Of a stretch of 64,000 nt of DNA, positions 1-12,600 are shown one piece after another. The notes below the pieces were generated by a model. It was not told the DNA's origin and did no database searches. It saw only the letters and a program-made list of their open reading frames with translations. This DNA is from Rhyacichthys aspro (Eukaryota > Chordata > Actinopteri > Gobiiformes > Rhyacichthyidae), in the NCBI GenBank assembly GCA_036850595.1, contig CM072163.1:15462639-15526638 (forward strand), given 5' to 3'. Made by a program: the position numbers and the translations under genes. Numbering within the stretch: the first letter of the stretch is position 1; every line of letters begins with the position of its first letter.

Positions 1-602
1 TGATCTTTTAAAACCGCATATTTCAATCTCCTCAGTCTTTTCTGATATATTTGGTCACTTGCTGCCATCTTCACACCACTCCTTTGGTTCATCTGATCTA
101 AAAACTGAAGTGAACAATAAGAGGACATATTTTGGTAAACGTGAGTCCCAGAACATATGAAACAAAATCCTTCAGACTGAGTGTCACGCACAGTTCTGTG
201 AAAGTTTATCTAGGCCACCCATTAATTCAATGATTTTAGATTAGTGGTATGCACATGTGATTACATACATACTGTACATAGCGCTACAGAAACACAGCAG
301 TCATTTGTTACAAACCCAAGCGACAGAAATGACCTCCCAGAGTAGAACTAAAGCAAATGCATCACTCTGCAGGATATAATACATTTTGATGGGTTTGAGA
401 TAAAGGCTTTGTGGAATATGTTACATCACAATATTAAACATACTGTGAGGGAACTGGTTGTATTCACTATTTTTGATTATACTGTATGCTGACTATGTTA
501 CTCTGGGTTGTGCATTTCTGCAAACTGCTCAGTTCAGGGCGATCAAGCCAAGTGATCTGGTCCTTCATTTGTTGCGCACCTGGGTTGTCCATGACTGGTT
601 GG
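1..602. other. Downstream of adamtsl4: 3' UTR and flank
   Basis: Follows the adamtsl4 stop codon. I see no further exon and no clear AATAAA on the minus strand. The short open frames across 458-826 are antisense or frame shadows of the last exon. Confidence 0.5.
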
Positions 603-3600
603 TCAGTGTCTTTTTGCACGCTGGGCACTTTGAGTACAAGAAGCACAGCAGGCGGTCTTGTAGTATGAGTAGACACAAAGTCTGGCCTGGACCACCATGA
701 CACAGTTATGACGTCTATCTTTGCAGTTTTCATCTGTGAACAGACACAAAGGTTGAGAAATCTGATACACAAAAGAAAAAAGATAAACAAACCTAGATAC
801 ACTAACCTGCAACTTGTGGACTGCATGGTATTGTGTTGCAGAATTGCTCTTGTTCGGGTTTGGTATCAGGGTTACAATCATGGCTATGCTTTTTGTCTGA
901 CATGAGACATCGGACCTCCCTCATCTGCAAGCCTTTTCCACAAGAGCGAGAGCACTAAAAAGCAAACATCAAGAAGTTACTCGTTTAAACAACACAAATT
1001 GATGCAGTTTCTCTGATATTTTCCACATTTCCCTAATGATGCCTCACCGCGCTCCACTCTGTTGTGAACCACTGCGGCACACACTCGCCCATGTCACACT
1101 CCTGGACCGGAGCAGGCTTCTCCAGATGAGAGCACTCACTAGCTGGTACAACACTAAAATCACTCCCCGTCTTCTGAACACAAATAATGTCCCGTCTCTG
1201 AGTGCCACTCCCACATTGTACATTGCACTGTGAAGAAGAGCAAATGATCCATATACATTATTTTTCATTTTAAAGGAGCAATAAAATGTCAATGTTATTT
1301 AAATGAGCATCAGTATTAAATAAAATACTCTTAACTTCTGTTAGCTACCTGTGTCCAGGGGCTGCTGTACCACATGGTTACTGCCACACATGGACCTCCA
1401 TTGCAGGCCTTCATCTCAGCCGGTTTCTCTCCCACACAGGTTTCTCCTCCCCCTCCTTCGTTGACGTCACCCCGGGTCAAACACACTACCTCTCTCTTCT
1501 GGACACCAGGGCCGCACTGTGCTGAACACTGGTCAGAGGAAAGTGAAAGGAAATGTTGACCATTCAGTTAAACTACATTTGATATGTGTACCATTTGTGT
1601 GAATGTTACTCACAGTGTGGGACCAGTCGGTGAAATACCAATTGGTGACACAGGGTCCCATGTTACATTCTTCACTTCCCTGCGGTCGGTGCCTGGAGTT
1701 GCACTCCTTCTCGTTCACCACGCTGCCCTCCTCACTAACACACCGGACACTCCTTGTCCTCCTCCCGATGCCACAGTCCACAGAGCACTGCCGAAAATGC
1801 AAAGAAAAACATGGAGAAAATAACACGAATGAGTGATTTTCAAAGTGCATTTACTGTGCACACTTCTCAGTATTTGTCTTCTTGTGCCAAAGTCACACAA
1901 TGGTGTTGTTGACTCACCGTGCTCCAGTCAGAGCTGACCTCCCAGCGTGAGCACATGCGGAGCTGGCAGGCCTGTGTGGACTCTGGTGGAGTGAGACTGG
2001 CGCAGCGCTGAGGATGGACCATAGTGGAGCGGTTCCCAAAGCTCTGTCTGCACTGGAGCTGCCTCTGTTGGATGCCAGGGCCACAAGACACGCTGCACTC
2101 AGACCACGCATTGGTCTCCCAGCTGACTCACAAGACACAATAATGGGTTAGCCAATGCTCCTAAACAAAGGCAAACTACACATGTAGTAACTAGACATCT
2201 GTTTTTCTGGTAATGTTAGTTTAAATCAAGAAATCATTTAAAAATAATTTCACAGTAAAATATCACTTGCTTATCAATAAATGGTCCATTCTTTGATTTT
2301 GAGTAAGTTATTGATCTATTTGAGGTTTTGTGTATCTGAGGGCCCAAAATAAAATCATAACTGAGTATGTTTTCAAGTAGCAGTGTAGATGCTCACAATG
2401 GAGGGCAGGGGTGGGTGTTACATGGCTCCTCCTCGGGCACAGGTTTAGCTGCCGAGTCACACTTCCTGTCAGGCACTTCCTGATCCGTATGGCGGTTGAT
2501 ACAGAGGACCTCTCTGTATTGAAAACCTACATTGGTAAAGGGACAAAGATTTAGGTCAAGTGCCTTCTCTGTAGTTACATCCGTTAACCAGATGAGGGAG
2601 ACCTTTTATCATTCAAAGTTTCTTGTCAAATTTAATCAAAGGTTCTAGGCCTAATTACACAATATACATTTCTAATAGGATTATCTTTCAGTGACCTTTT
2701 CCACAGGAAGCAGAGCACTCTGTGAGGGCGCCTCTCCTCCACACAAAAGGTGACTGGGTGTCCAGTGGCACATCAGTCCGAGGTGGAATACGAACATTCC
2801 TGTTGGGTGCAGAACCTCGTGCAGGCTGTGACCTTTCAGGTGTCCACCTATCTGAGGAGGGGGCGGCGTACACAGAGGAGGACGACAATGAGGAAGATGG
2901 GAAAGAAGGGTTCGAAACAGGAGGAGCAGCAGGGGGCGGCTCCTCTACTGACACAGTGAGCGGGCCTAGAAATGAAGACAAAATAAACACAAATAAACGA
3001 GAGCCGGCTCACAAAAGGGAGGAGATGAGGATTGGGAAACGGACAGAGGGAGAACAACGATAAAGGGTGAGGGAATGAGAAAACACACTGTTGAAATATA
3101 AAGGATAAGGTAGTGAGTCAGACTAATGATGTCATTATGAGGTCAGGGTCTCGTGAAGATGTAGACTAGATACAGTCTTAAACTAACCCTCCCATGTAGG
3201 CCATGCACACACTCACTAAACACTCCCACTTGACCCACAGACCACACCCATCCTCACCCATAAACATGCCACTTATTCTTCAGCAGTTACACTTTGGCTG
3301 TTGACCAATATGGAAAAGATCTGATTAGGGATGGCTCATAACAACCAGTGACAAAGTTCTGTAGTGTGCCACAACTGTTGTCTTATAATACGCAGTAAAC
3401 ACAAAAATAAAAATGAATGGAAGCGGGAAAGTAAAGGGCTTACTGCGAAGGGGTGCTCTTGCTGGCTCTTGCTCTCTGGGCCTCTCTCTGGGTGGCTCCC
3501 AAGCTCTCTCCACCAGCCGCTCTCGCTCTCCCTCCTTCTTCTCCACTGGGACATAAAACTCATAGTCGATGCCAGGGTTCTTCTGGTGGAAAATGATCTG

Positions 3601-6600
3601 CAAAGGGAAAAGACAAAGAACACACAAAGCTGTTAGCTGCAACAATCAATATTTTTACATGAAACACAGTAAATGAACGTGAAAGTGTCAAATTCCGAAA
3701 GATTTTCACTTAACATGATCATTAACCTTGAACCAGACAAAGCTTTTAAAGAATATTTTTGTCCCTAATGTTCCTCTTGTTTATACCTTGATATTATTAT
3801 CAAGAGTTTGTGGAGCTTGTGAAACTGTTACCATTAAGTTTACTGGTCATTGTGCCATGAGATCCATGAACAGTTTGACACACGCGCACAACACTATCTC
3901 CATTTCCTTTCACAGGAAGGTCAAAGGTGAGGGAAAACTATAGAATGGCAGCAATAGTTGTGTGCTTGGCAGTTTGTGTGTGGCTCCTGTCTAACTACAG
4001 AAACATGCAGCCCATTTAACAAGACTTAACACGGGCAAGGTCATCAAAACATAAGCACTCATGTGGCAACAACATTTTGGACAGCTATTTTCCAATGAAT
4101 GAGGAGTGAGTATCTAGATTTGAAATACATTGTATAATAAAAAAAAGTGTTTATTCTAACTGTTTATGCTGGTTTGTTGCCATCTTTTGATTTTTTTTTA
4201 CTGAGCCACATAAATGCATGTGATCCCTGATTTGACTTGTTATTTTTACCTCCTTCTGCCTTAAAGTTGCTGGACTGAAAGCTTCAAATAACTCCTATTC
4301 TTTAATAAGATCTCAGCCTGAAGATGGAGTTGTTATTACTAAGCTGTGTGTAGTCTGATATGAGCCAGGCCAAGCTTCACTATGTCTCCTAATACTGTCT
4401 ATCTGGGAGATCTTGACACAGAGCAGGAAAAAGTCAGCCTCAGGCCTGAGTTATTAAAGATGTGGTGCATGCACGTGTGTGGGTGATGTTTATCAGTAAT
4501 TTAATTTTGCGGTGACCATGCACATGTTTGCTGAATGCTTTCATATGTATTCCACATACATATAGCTGCAGCTGAGTGGTGGTGGGTCCAGGTGCTGTAA
4601 GGGACTCTCCTCGCTCCTCTTCCCCCTCCGTTTGGGCTTTGGGTCGGGTGTAGGTGAAGGTGGTCCCTCCGGCCTTGTACTCTCCTGGAGGGTCCACGGC
4701 CCAGCGTCCATTCACCACCGAGGCACCTGTGCCACTCCTCATGGCTGGAGAAAGTGTAAGAAAACAGGACACAGAAACAGGCTAACATTAATCCTATTTG
4801 GAGTTTGTTTAGTCTACACAGGGGTGGGTTTTTAAGAACCCCTCATAAGCTCAAATGCACTCACTGACAAGCAAACACAGACTTTCAAATGCTGTCAACT
4901 GAAAAGCTGGAAAAGCATACACACACATGCACACTTGAGTGGTTTCTTATGGGCTCTAACAATACAAGCTTTGTCTGAGCTAAGTCTTAGAGGCCACAGA
5001 TTTAAAATCTTTTTCTAAGCCAGCACACACTCTTTCAGGGACGAAATCTCTGGAAAAAAATACTCCCTGAGCTACCTCAGCCAAAACTTTTACAATAAAA
5101 TTAAATTTATATGTTTGTGTTCCATCCTACCCAGGTAGTTGGGACTGGCACGTCTCTCTGTGATGTTAATAAATGTAGCTCCTGGTGGGATGTCCAGGAT
5201 CTTGTGGTAACCAAGGGGAACAGTCCCATTTTGGAAGCTGCCCGTCACCTTTTGACAGGATGTGTCCTTCCCACCGCAGACCCCACACTTGTCAATCACT
5301 GATCCAGAGCCCAGTAATCCATCACACCCCTCCGTCTGGCATAAAGGGAAGGAGAAAAGATGGGTTAAAAAACTGGTCAAAGTGGGACAGGGGAGAAGAA
5401 TGGAGTAGTGGGAGGAGGGGCGGTAACAGAGCAGAAAAAAGATTTTCCAACATTGTTGACAACATTGACATTTCACATCCATTGGCAATGTTTATTTCAC
5501 TGTTGTGTGTGTAAATCAGTGACTTGCGCAGGCCTAAAACACGAGGGCAAAATGAGAGTGAAAACATGTGCAAATGAGAGAAACTGGGAGTTACACTCAG
5601 AAAAGAGGCCCAGAATAGGGTCATAAACTGTGGAGACACTCTCAATCCTGATGCCAAGCTAAAATCAACCTCGCAGTCTGGACTTTGTCAAACGTCGGCT
5701 AGACAGGGCCGACTCTAACACCCCGACGAGGCATTTGACACACATGCAAAAAGAGGCATTTAAATCAACTCACCAAACACTGTCCTTCCAGACACACGTC
5801 GTTGGAGCTGGCGTTGAAGCAAGGCGTCCCGTCTCGAACTCTCTCAGCTTGGCGGACGTAGAAGCGGTATCCGGACGGTCTGCAGGTTAGCTCGCACTGT
5901 TTATCTGCACCAACTGTGACACAAGGGCGTGGGATCAAATGGTTAAAGTCATACGTGGCCAAGGCCTTTCTGAGCAGTGCATATATTTTTCATAAGTCTG
6001 TGAACCCTTGTGGCGCGGAGATGACACAGCTGGGACGATGAATGTCTTTCCATGTGGGCAGGAAACCGAGGCTAGACATATCGCCCCTGTCAGACAGCAC
6101 CAGAGTGATTAGCCATTTCTCCTGCTGCTCACTGGCGCAAGTGCACCGCTGCACCCTCCCAGGAGATGCGCACACTAAAAGAGGTGTAAATGTTAAGTGC
6201 AAGGGAGGCTTAGATTTATGGGGAGACCAACGGTGCTCACTACGGGGGCAAAATGAACGTGGAAAGAGAAACTAGAGATAGAAAAAAACGCTTTAAAGAA
6301 GGAAAGGAAATGAAAGATTGAGGGAAACCACGAGCAGAGAATATGTAATAACTCACATTGCAGAAGTAAAAAGTGAAAGTTCAGAAGAGTGTACGCAATA
6401 TACGTTTTATATAGAAAGAATAAATGTATGAAAGGTTAACAAGGACTCCCATGCTCTCTAAATCCCTCTGGTCATAGTCATTTCCCTAACTACCGCTTTA
6501 ACAAAGAGATGATGAGTTAGACAAATGGGTAAAGCAGTTAGAGAGTGATCGCGCTGCTGGTTATCCTTTTTGAAGTAAAGGCCAGGGTTGTTACAGGGTT

Positions 6601-9600
6601 AAAAGCCCAGGGCAGATGGGATAAGTGTGTGCGCTATAGACATGAGCTCATAGCCGGAGTAAGGGGTCATAGATTTAGTTGCAGATGCAAGGGAGGGCTC
6701 TCTGTCACTGGGAGTTCGGAGGTTAAAAGGACAAATTCTGCTTCTGAAATGGCAACTTACCGCCGTGGTGTTCAATTTCCCGGATTAGGGCAGAAATATA
6801 CTCCTAGGGGGCCTAGAGTAAATCAACAGCATTGAAAGATGCCACGGCGATTTTACAGCATGACTTTTTCTGATGTGTAGAAGAGCCAAGAGTGAAGAGC
6901 CGTTGTTCGAGGCATCCTCAGCAAGTAACCTAAAGCGTCACGCAAAGCCAAAAGGGTTCATCGGAGATAGTCAAGAACAAAGAGTAAAGGTCAAATAGCT
7001 GACCTCTGGCTTCTACCACTGGGCCTGCGCAAAAGGCCCGAGGTTAGCTCTTAAACACGCCCACATGATCTTAAAGTGGAGCAGTCAGTCAGGTGTGAGC
7101 TAAGGAAGAGTTAGCTATATCAAGGAATAATCAGTGTTTGCACCCATCATCTTTAACTGTTTAGTATCGGTGCTTCAGCTGAGAAAAACATCCGATCTTG
7201 GGCACTTCAGATGTTCTCGAATTTTGCCTTGACCGCTTTTTAAAAAGGAAAAATCTAGTTTACATCACTCTTTGCAAATGCAATGTTTGGCTTTTTAACA
7301 CCACAGAAGTGAGCTCAGTCATTCTGGCCAATGTTACACGTAAAACCTCATTAGAAAGAGCTAAAGTGGGATTTCCCAGCCTCGATCTCTTGGCACTGGT
7401 TCTCTTTCAGTGTGTCATAGTTATCTTTGCGAGATTAAACCAGAGACAGTGACAGAAGCGAGAGGGGGAGTCCAAATGGGAGTTGTGATGCTATATTTCC
7501 ATTACTCCCTCATTATTTACCTCACATAATATCTAGAGCAGCATCCAGTCTGCTCTCTACTCTTTATCTCACATTTCTCAGTATTAATAAGTGCCTTTCT
7601 GCATCTGTCACTGGCCCCTTGTTCGCTTCTGGCCGCTCACTCTCTCCCGCGCTGAGCTCAGTGTTCAGACAGTGGAACATATGTTGTCTAAATATACTTC
7701 CCCCACTATCTCTCCATCTAAACAAACTCCAGCAGAGGCAGAGAAAGCGAGAGGCAGCGCGGACAGGAAGAGGGCAGGATGGGCTGAGTGCGAAGAGGGG
7801 ATGAGCCCCTGCAAAAAAAAAAAAAAAAAGGGGGGAATATTCAAGTAAAACAACACCTGCACGTGCAGCGGGGCTTACTAAACTACAGAAAGGGCGAAGG
7901 TTAGGGTTGAAACAGAGCAGGACCATCACTTGTGGGGTTTAAAGCAGCAGTGGCAGCTTTACTGTTGAGGCCACAACACTTAGCAGTCCATACATAACAC
8001 TCATGTCCCCTCCGAGCCAGAGATGGTAGATACACATCCCACGGTATCGCATAAATACAGTATTATATTGTTTGAAACACATGACCACACTGTTTTAAAG
8101 TGACTAATGCGCCGATACATTTGGGAATACCCGGAGTTAACTGAGGAATACAGTTTACTGAGTAATTCAAAAGGATTAAGCATGATTTATTTTTGTTGCT
8201 CTAATAGACATATGCTTCCTGCCAACAAGTGAGTACAGATTTTGGCTCATCTACCCGCCTTTGTCCCTATCACAACTGTTTGTCTTCCCCTTGCTTCTCC
8301 TATTCTCACCTCAAGGACACAGGTTTAAAATAAGTCGCGTTGGAGCAGAGGACAAGGCTGCACAGCTGATACAAGAAAATCGCTTGACTCGGGATAAAGG
8401 CAGGAATCCTGTGCTCTTTTTTCCCGTCTGGAATTGTGCACAAAAAGGGGTGGTGGGTGAGAGGAAGGCCCCTGTGTGTTTTGCAGACAGTTGGACTCCG
8501 GCTTTGATACCCTGCTGATGACTCCTGGTGCAGCATTTATCATCGAGAGAGGCCTTAATCGTCGCAGGCAAAAAAACCCCAAAACATCTAAACACAAAGG
8601 TCAGGAAGGTTGACTGTTCCCATGGGAAAGACAGGATCTCTTGTAACATAAATAACCTGTCATATCTGACAGCCCACCTAAACTACTTTTAAAGTGTAGG
8701 ATAAAGTGTCTGACACATGCATACAGTTCAGATATGACGCACATGTCATAACATTTAACATCTTGCAAAGAAAAAAAAAAGTCAAAACAAACAGTCACAA
8801 ACAAAATGCTTAACATAAAACACATTTGGGGTTCGGCCTCTGTAAATCCAAGAGGAGGAGCTACAGAGTAATCGCTTTGTGTTATTTAAGTGTCCCCCAT
8901 CTTGATTCTTCTCTATTAAGTGGACACAGAACTACTGTTTAAGGTGTCACTGGTCTAACGTTTCTATATCTATAGCCTCCCAGAGTGTGTTGAGGAACGC
9001 GGGCCGGCTGATACAGTAATCACAAGTGTGCGGACAGACGGACACACAAACATGCATGCGCTGACATTTTTCCACATACGGTCTTATCTCACTTCCATTA
9101 GGCCGCTCATGTCCAGCTGCTAACAGCCTCTGGAGTCTAAACACACAGCAGCTTGTGCGCATATCTCCAAGACAAGTTCTCTGGACGTGATCTCACAGCT
9201 GCATGAACACTTTTTGCTTCTCTTTGACAATCCATATTTCCCTAAATCCCCTCTTCCTTTTCTGCTTGCTTTTCCCTCCCTCTTCCCAGCACTGGAAGAT
9301 AAACAATCTCCACTGTATTGTCACGTCCAATTACAAACGCACACAGAGCCACGTTGTCGTCTTTCTACTTGGTCATGTGTCAAATGTGACTACAGCCTCT
9401 CGGCTCACCCTCTGTCCTTGTCTTTTTTCTCTTTATCTCATTGGGTAGGAATCTGCGCTTTAGTCAGAGCAGGGAGGAGAAGGAGCTTGGCAGGAGAGAC
9501 AGGGAGATGTTGGACAAACCAGGGGAAAAAAGAGAGGAGGGCGAGTGTTTTGTGCAAGGAATAAAAGCAGATTGAGTTGCGGTTTAGTCTCGCGCCACCC

Positions 9601-12600
9601 TCGACGCTACACACGGGCCTGTTCCAATCAGAAAAAGGAACCGTGGCGGGCTGGACAGGCAGTGGAGAGCTGCCAAGAAGCCTAATAAGAGTCACTTTAA
9701 CTCGCTTTAAACGCATTTAACCAGTGTCCCTCCTCCCCCTTCTATTCAAATGTGGCTATAAACCCAATCACACTTTGAAACCGTAAACCACTCACCCTCA
9801 TTGAAGGGCTCCCAGTTGTAGAGGCGCCCCATGAATTCCTGATTGTTAAAGGCCGCGCACTGCTCCGCTCTGGAGTCTGACGCACCTCCTGCACACACCT
9901 GGAAGGCAAAACGTCAAAAATCAGTGTCAAACCAATATGAAATCACAGAGCTATTAAACCTTGAGCTGTTTCACGCTCCCAGTCCCAGAGGAGGTGAGGG
10001 TGGAGTGAAAAGGCTGAAGAAAAACAGCTAATAATGAAGGAGAGAATTAAGTTAGAGGCGCACGCACTCTTATATAAACTGTGTGTGGAATAGGGGCATA
10101 TGGAAATAATAGATTTTTGGAAGCAGTGAACACGTAAATCCTCCGCAGCATCCAGCGCATGACCACAGAAAGTAAGAGACTGTGAGCACATGTATGTGAT
10201 CTGAATGTGTAAGGGCACATGTTTAACTTGTGCTTGTTGAAGCAGGGCCCTTATGGAGCTGTACGGTCCAGAGAGCTTCGGCATACCTGAGCTTTAAACG
10301 GCAGCTGAAATGTCAGGGAGATATGACTGTAACTCACGCAGCTTAGTACGAACACATGCTTCCGTCAGGTAAAATATTCAGGAAAGCCACAATCACTCTG
10401 GACAAGACCGTCCACAGCGGAGGGCCACACAAGCAAATCAGAATGCACAATCTGTTTGAAGAAGATGTTGTAAACAGCTTGTTGACAATGACACAGAGCT
10501 TCTACACTCGTCTTATCTTTCACTCCTCGTACTCTGCGATTCGTTCCTCTTTGTCCCCTCTTGCCTCCCGCAGCTGTCACAAACAGCTGGAAAGTTCCTC
10601 GTCACTTAAGCGAGGAGTGGAGAGCGAGGGAGTTGTCAAGTTTATACAAAACGCAGGAACGCGCCAGGCATGCACACATCTAACGGTTCCCATGCGAAGA
10701 GGCATCTGAGACAGAGTGTAACGAAATGGATAAAGTGTCAAAAGCATTCCTTGGAGCGCTAACACCCTGTGGCCTTTTGCCACTGTCACAAGGAACTCAT
10801 AAGGATTAGCTGATGCACTAAAGAGAAACACATTTCTTGTCATTTTTTATTACTCATGTCCAAACCAATAAAAGTGACTCACGTTAAAGTTAATTCTTTC
10901 TTGAGAGTAACAAGACTACTCCAAGCTAAAAAAAAAAAATCTAAACATTGCATTTGGATCGAGGAGGAGGTGTTAAATATCAGAGCCAACCACTAAGTAA
11001 CTAAGTGGATGTAGTATTTGCAGTAACGGTCTTTTAAAAGCGCACCCTTCTCCTTAACCTTAATTAATAAATGCTAAAGCGTGAAGGTCAGAGGAGGGAC
11101 GTGGCCCGGTGTTTTCTGAGTCCTGCTGTAAATCTACTTAGGTGTGTGTGAAATGTGGTTAGCAATGGCTGTAAATATTTCTGCTGGACATAAACACGTT
11201 TGGCCTCCTTTTCAATCCCACTGTAAACAAGTGGGCAACATATACACAAGGTTATACGCGCCTGGCAATATGATGCTTCAGTAAGTACAGAAAAGAACCC
11301 GCTGCCACAAAAGACAAATGGAGGAATGCAGTGAAAAAGTGTGAATTCATGCAACGATGACTGTCAGAGTTCTACGGAGTTTATTCTCTTCCCTGAAAAA
11401 TGTTTAGGGTGCATAAAGACAGAGGGGGCCTAATGGAGTGAATGTGGCGGAGGGGAGATGGGATAATAAACAGAAGAAAGAGGCGAGGTGTTCACTGCAG
11501 TTTCACGAGCCTGGTCGGAATATTTGTGTTATTGTAAGGACTGGTGTTCCCTCATTTACTGCCAGAGCAGGGTTCGGAGGTCTCCCCATAATCACCAAGG
11601 GGAGTGTGAACGGAGGCCCGAGGGGAGCAGCGACAGCCCCACAGAAAAGAAGACTGGCAGTTTGTCAATGGGTGAAAAAGAGAGTGAAAAAGAGAGGGGA
11701 GCGACGGCTTTTTAGAAGCTGGGGAAGGCAACGGCGGTTTTGTGGCGAGAGAAAGTGGTCGGGATGGATCTGGGCCTGTGGCTGAAATGAAATCTGGGGA
11801 GTCAAAACAGTGAGATCACTTGGAAAGATTAAATGCAATGTAATCGGTTAAGTTTCACACTCACTTTTTACAGGGTGGAAGCATGAGCAACAAGTCTGCT
11901 GATGTTACATTTGAAGGCATCGCTAATTCTTTATTCATTATCCCCAAGGGCCGAATCCATATTGGAAACTCCGTCGTCGATATTTTACCAGGACATTGCA
12001 CATCACATGCTGTTAACACTGTGCAGCTCTTGCCTCCAGTTGCAGACAGAAGATGCAAACAAATGATGCAGGAACTCCACTATTTACTGTGAAAAAGCAC
12101 TGAAAAGTCCACTTCCAGAAATGCTCCTCACTTCCACAGCTTATTGTCTATAATCTTGAAAGAAAAGCGACTGAGAAAAGAGGTAGCAGCAGGAGCGCAG
12201 GTGAACGCAAAGTGAGTCCAGCTGCCGTAAAAGAGCCGGTGTTTTCGTACGGGAGCTGTGAAAGTTATAGATGTGTTTTACTAGCCGGGCGGTCGGTGGG
12301 GGAGGACAGGATCACGTCAAGAAAGGAGGGTTAATACCTGGGAACTCTGAGCTTTGTTGTGTAAGAAAAGGCATACCGCACGCACACGGCTAAGGCCTGA
12401 TCACACATAACATTCTTCTGTGAAACGCAAACAGACGGGGGAAGACTAATGAGTTACGAAGAGGAGCCGATTATGTGGAAAAAGAGAAGAGCCTTTCACC
12501 AGGTATGCGAGGAAAAGCTCGGGCGACACGTCATCTTCGTCCTTTATGCTCAGACGTTCCCTCTGCAAGTCTGTTCAGCGAATACAGGTTAAGGCTGGCC

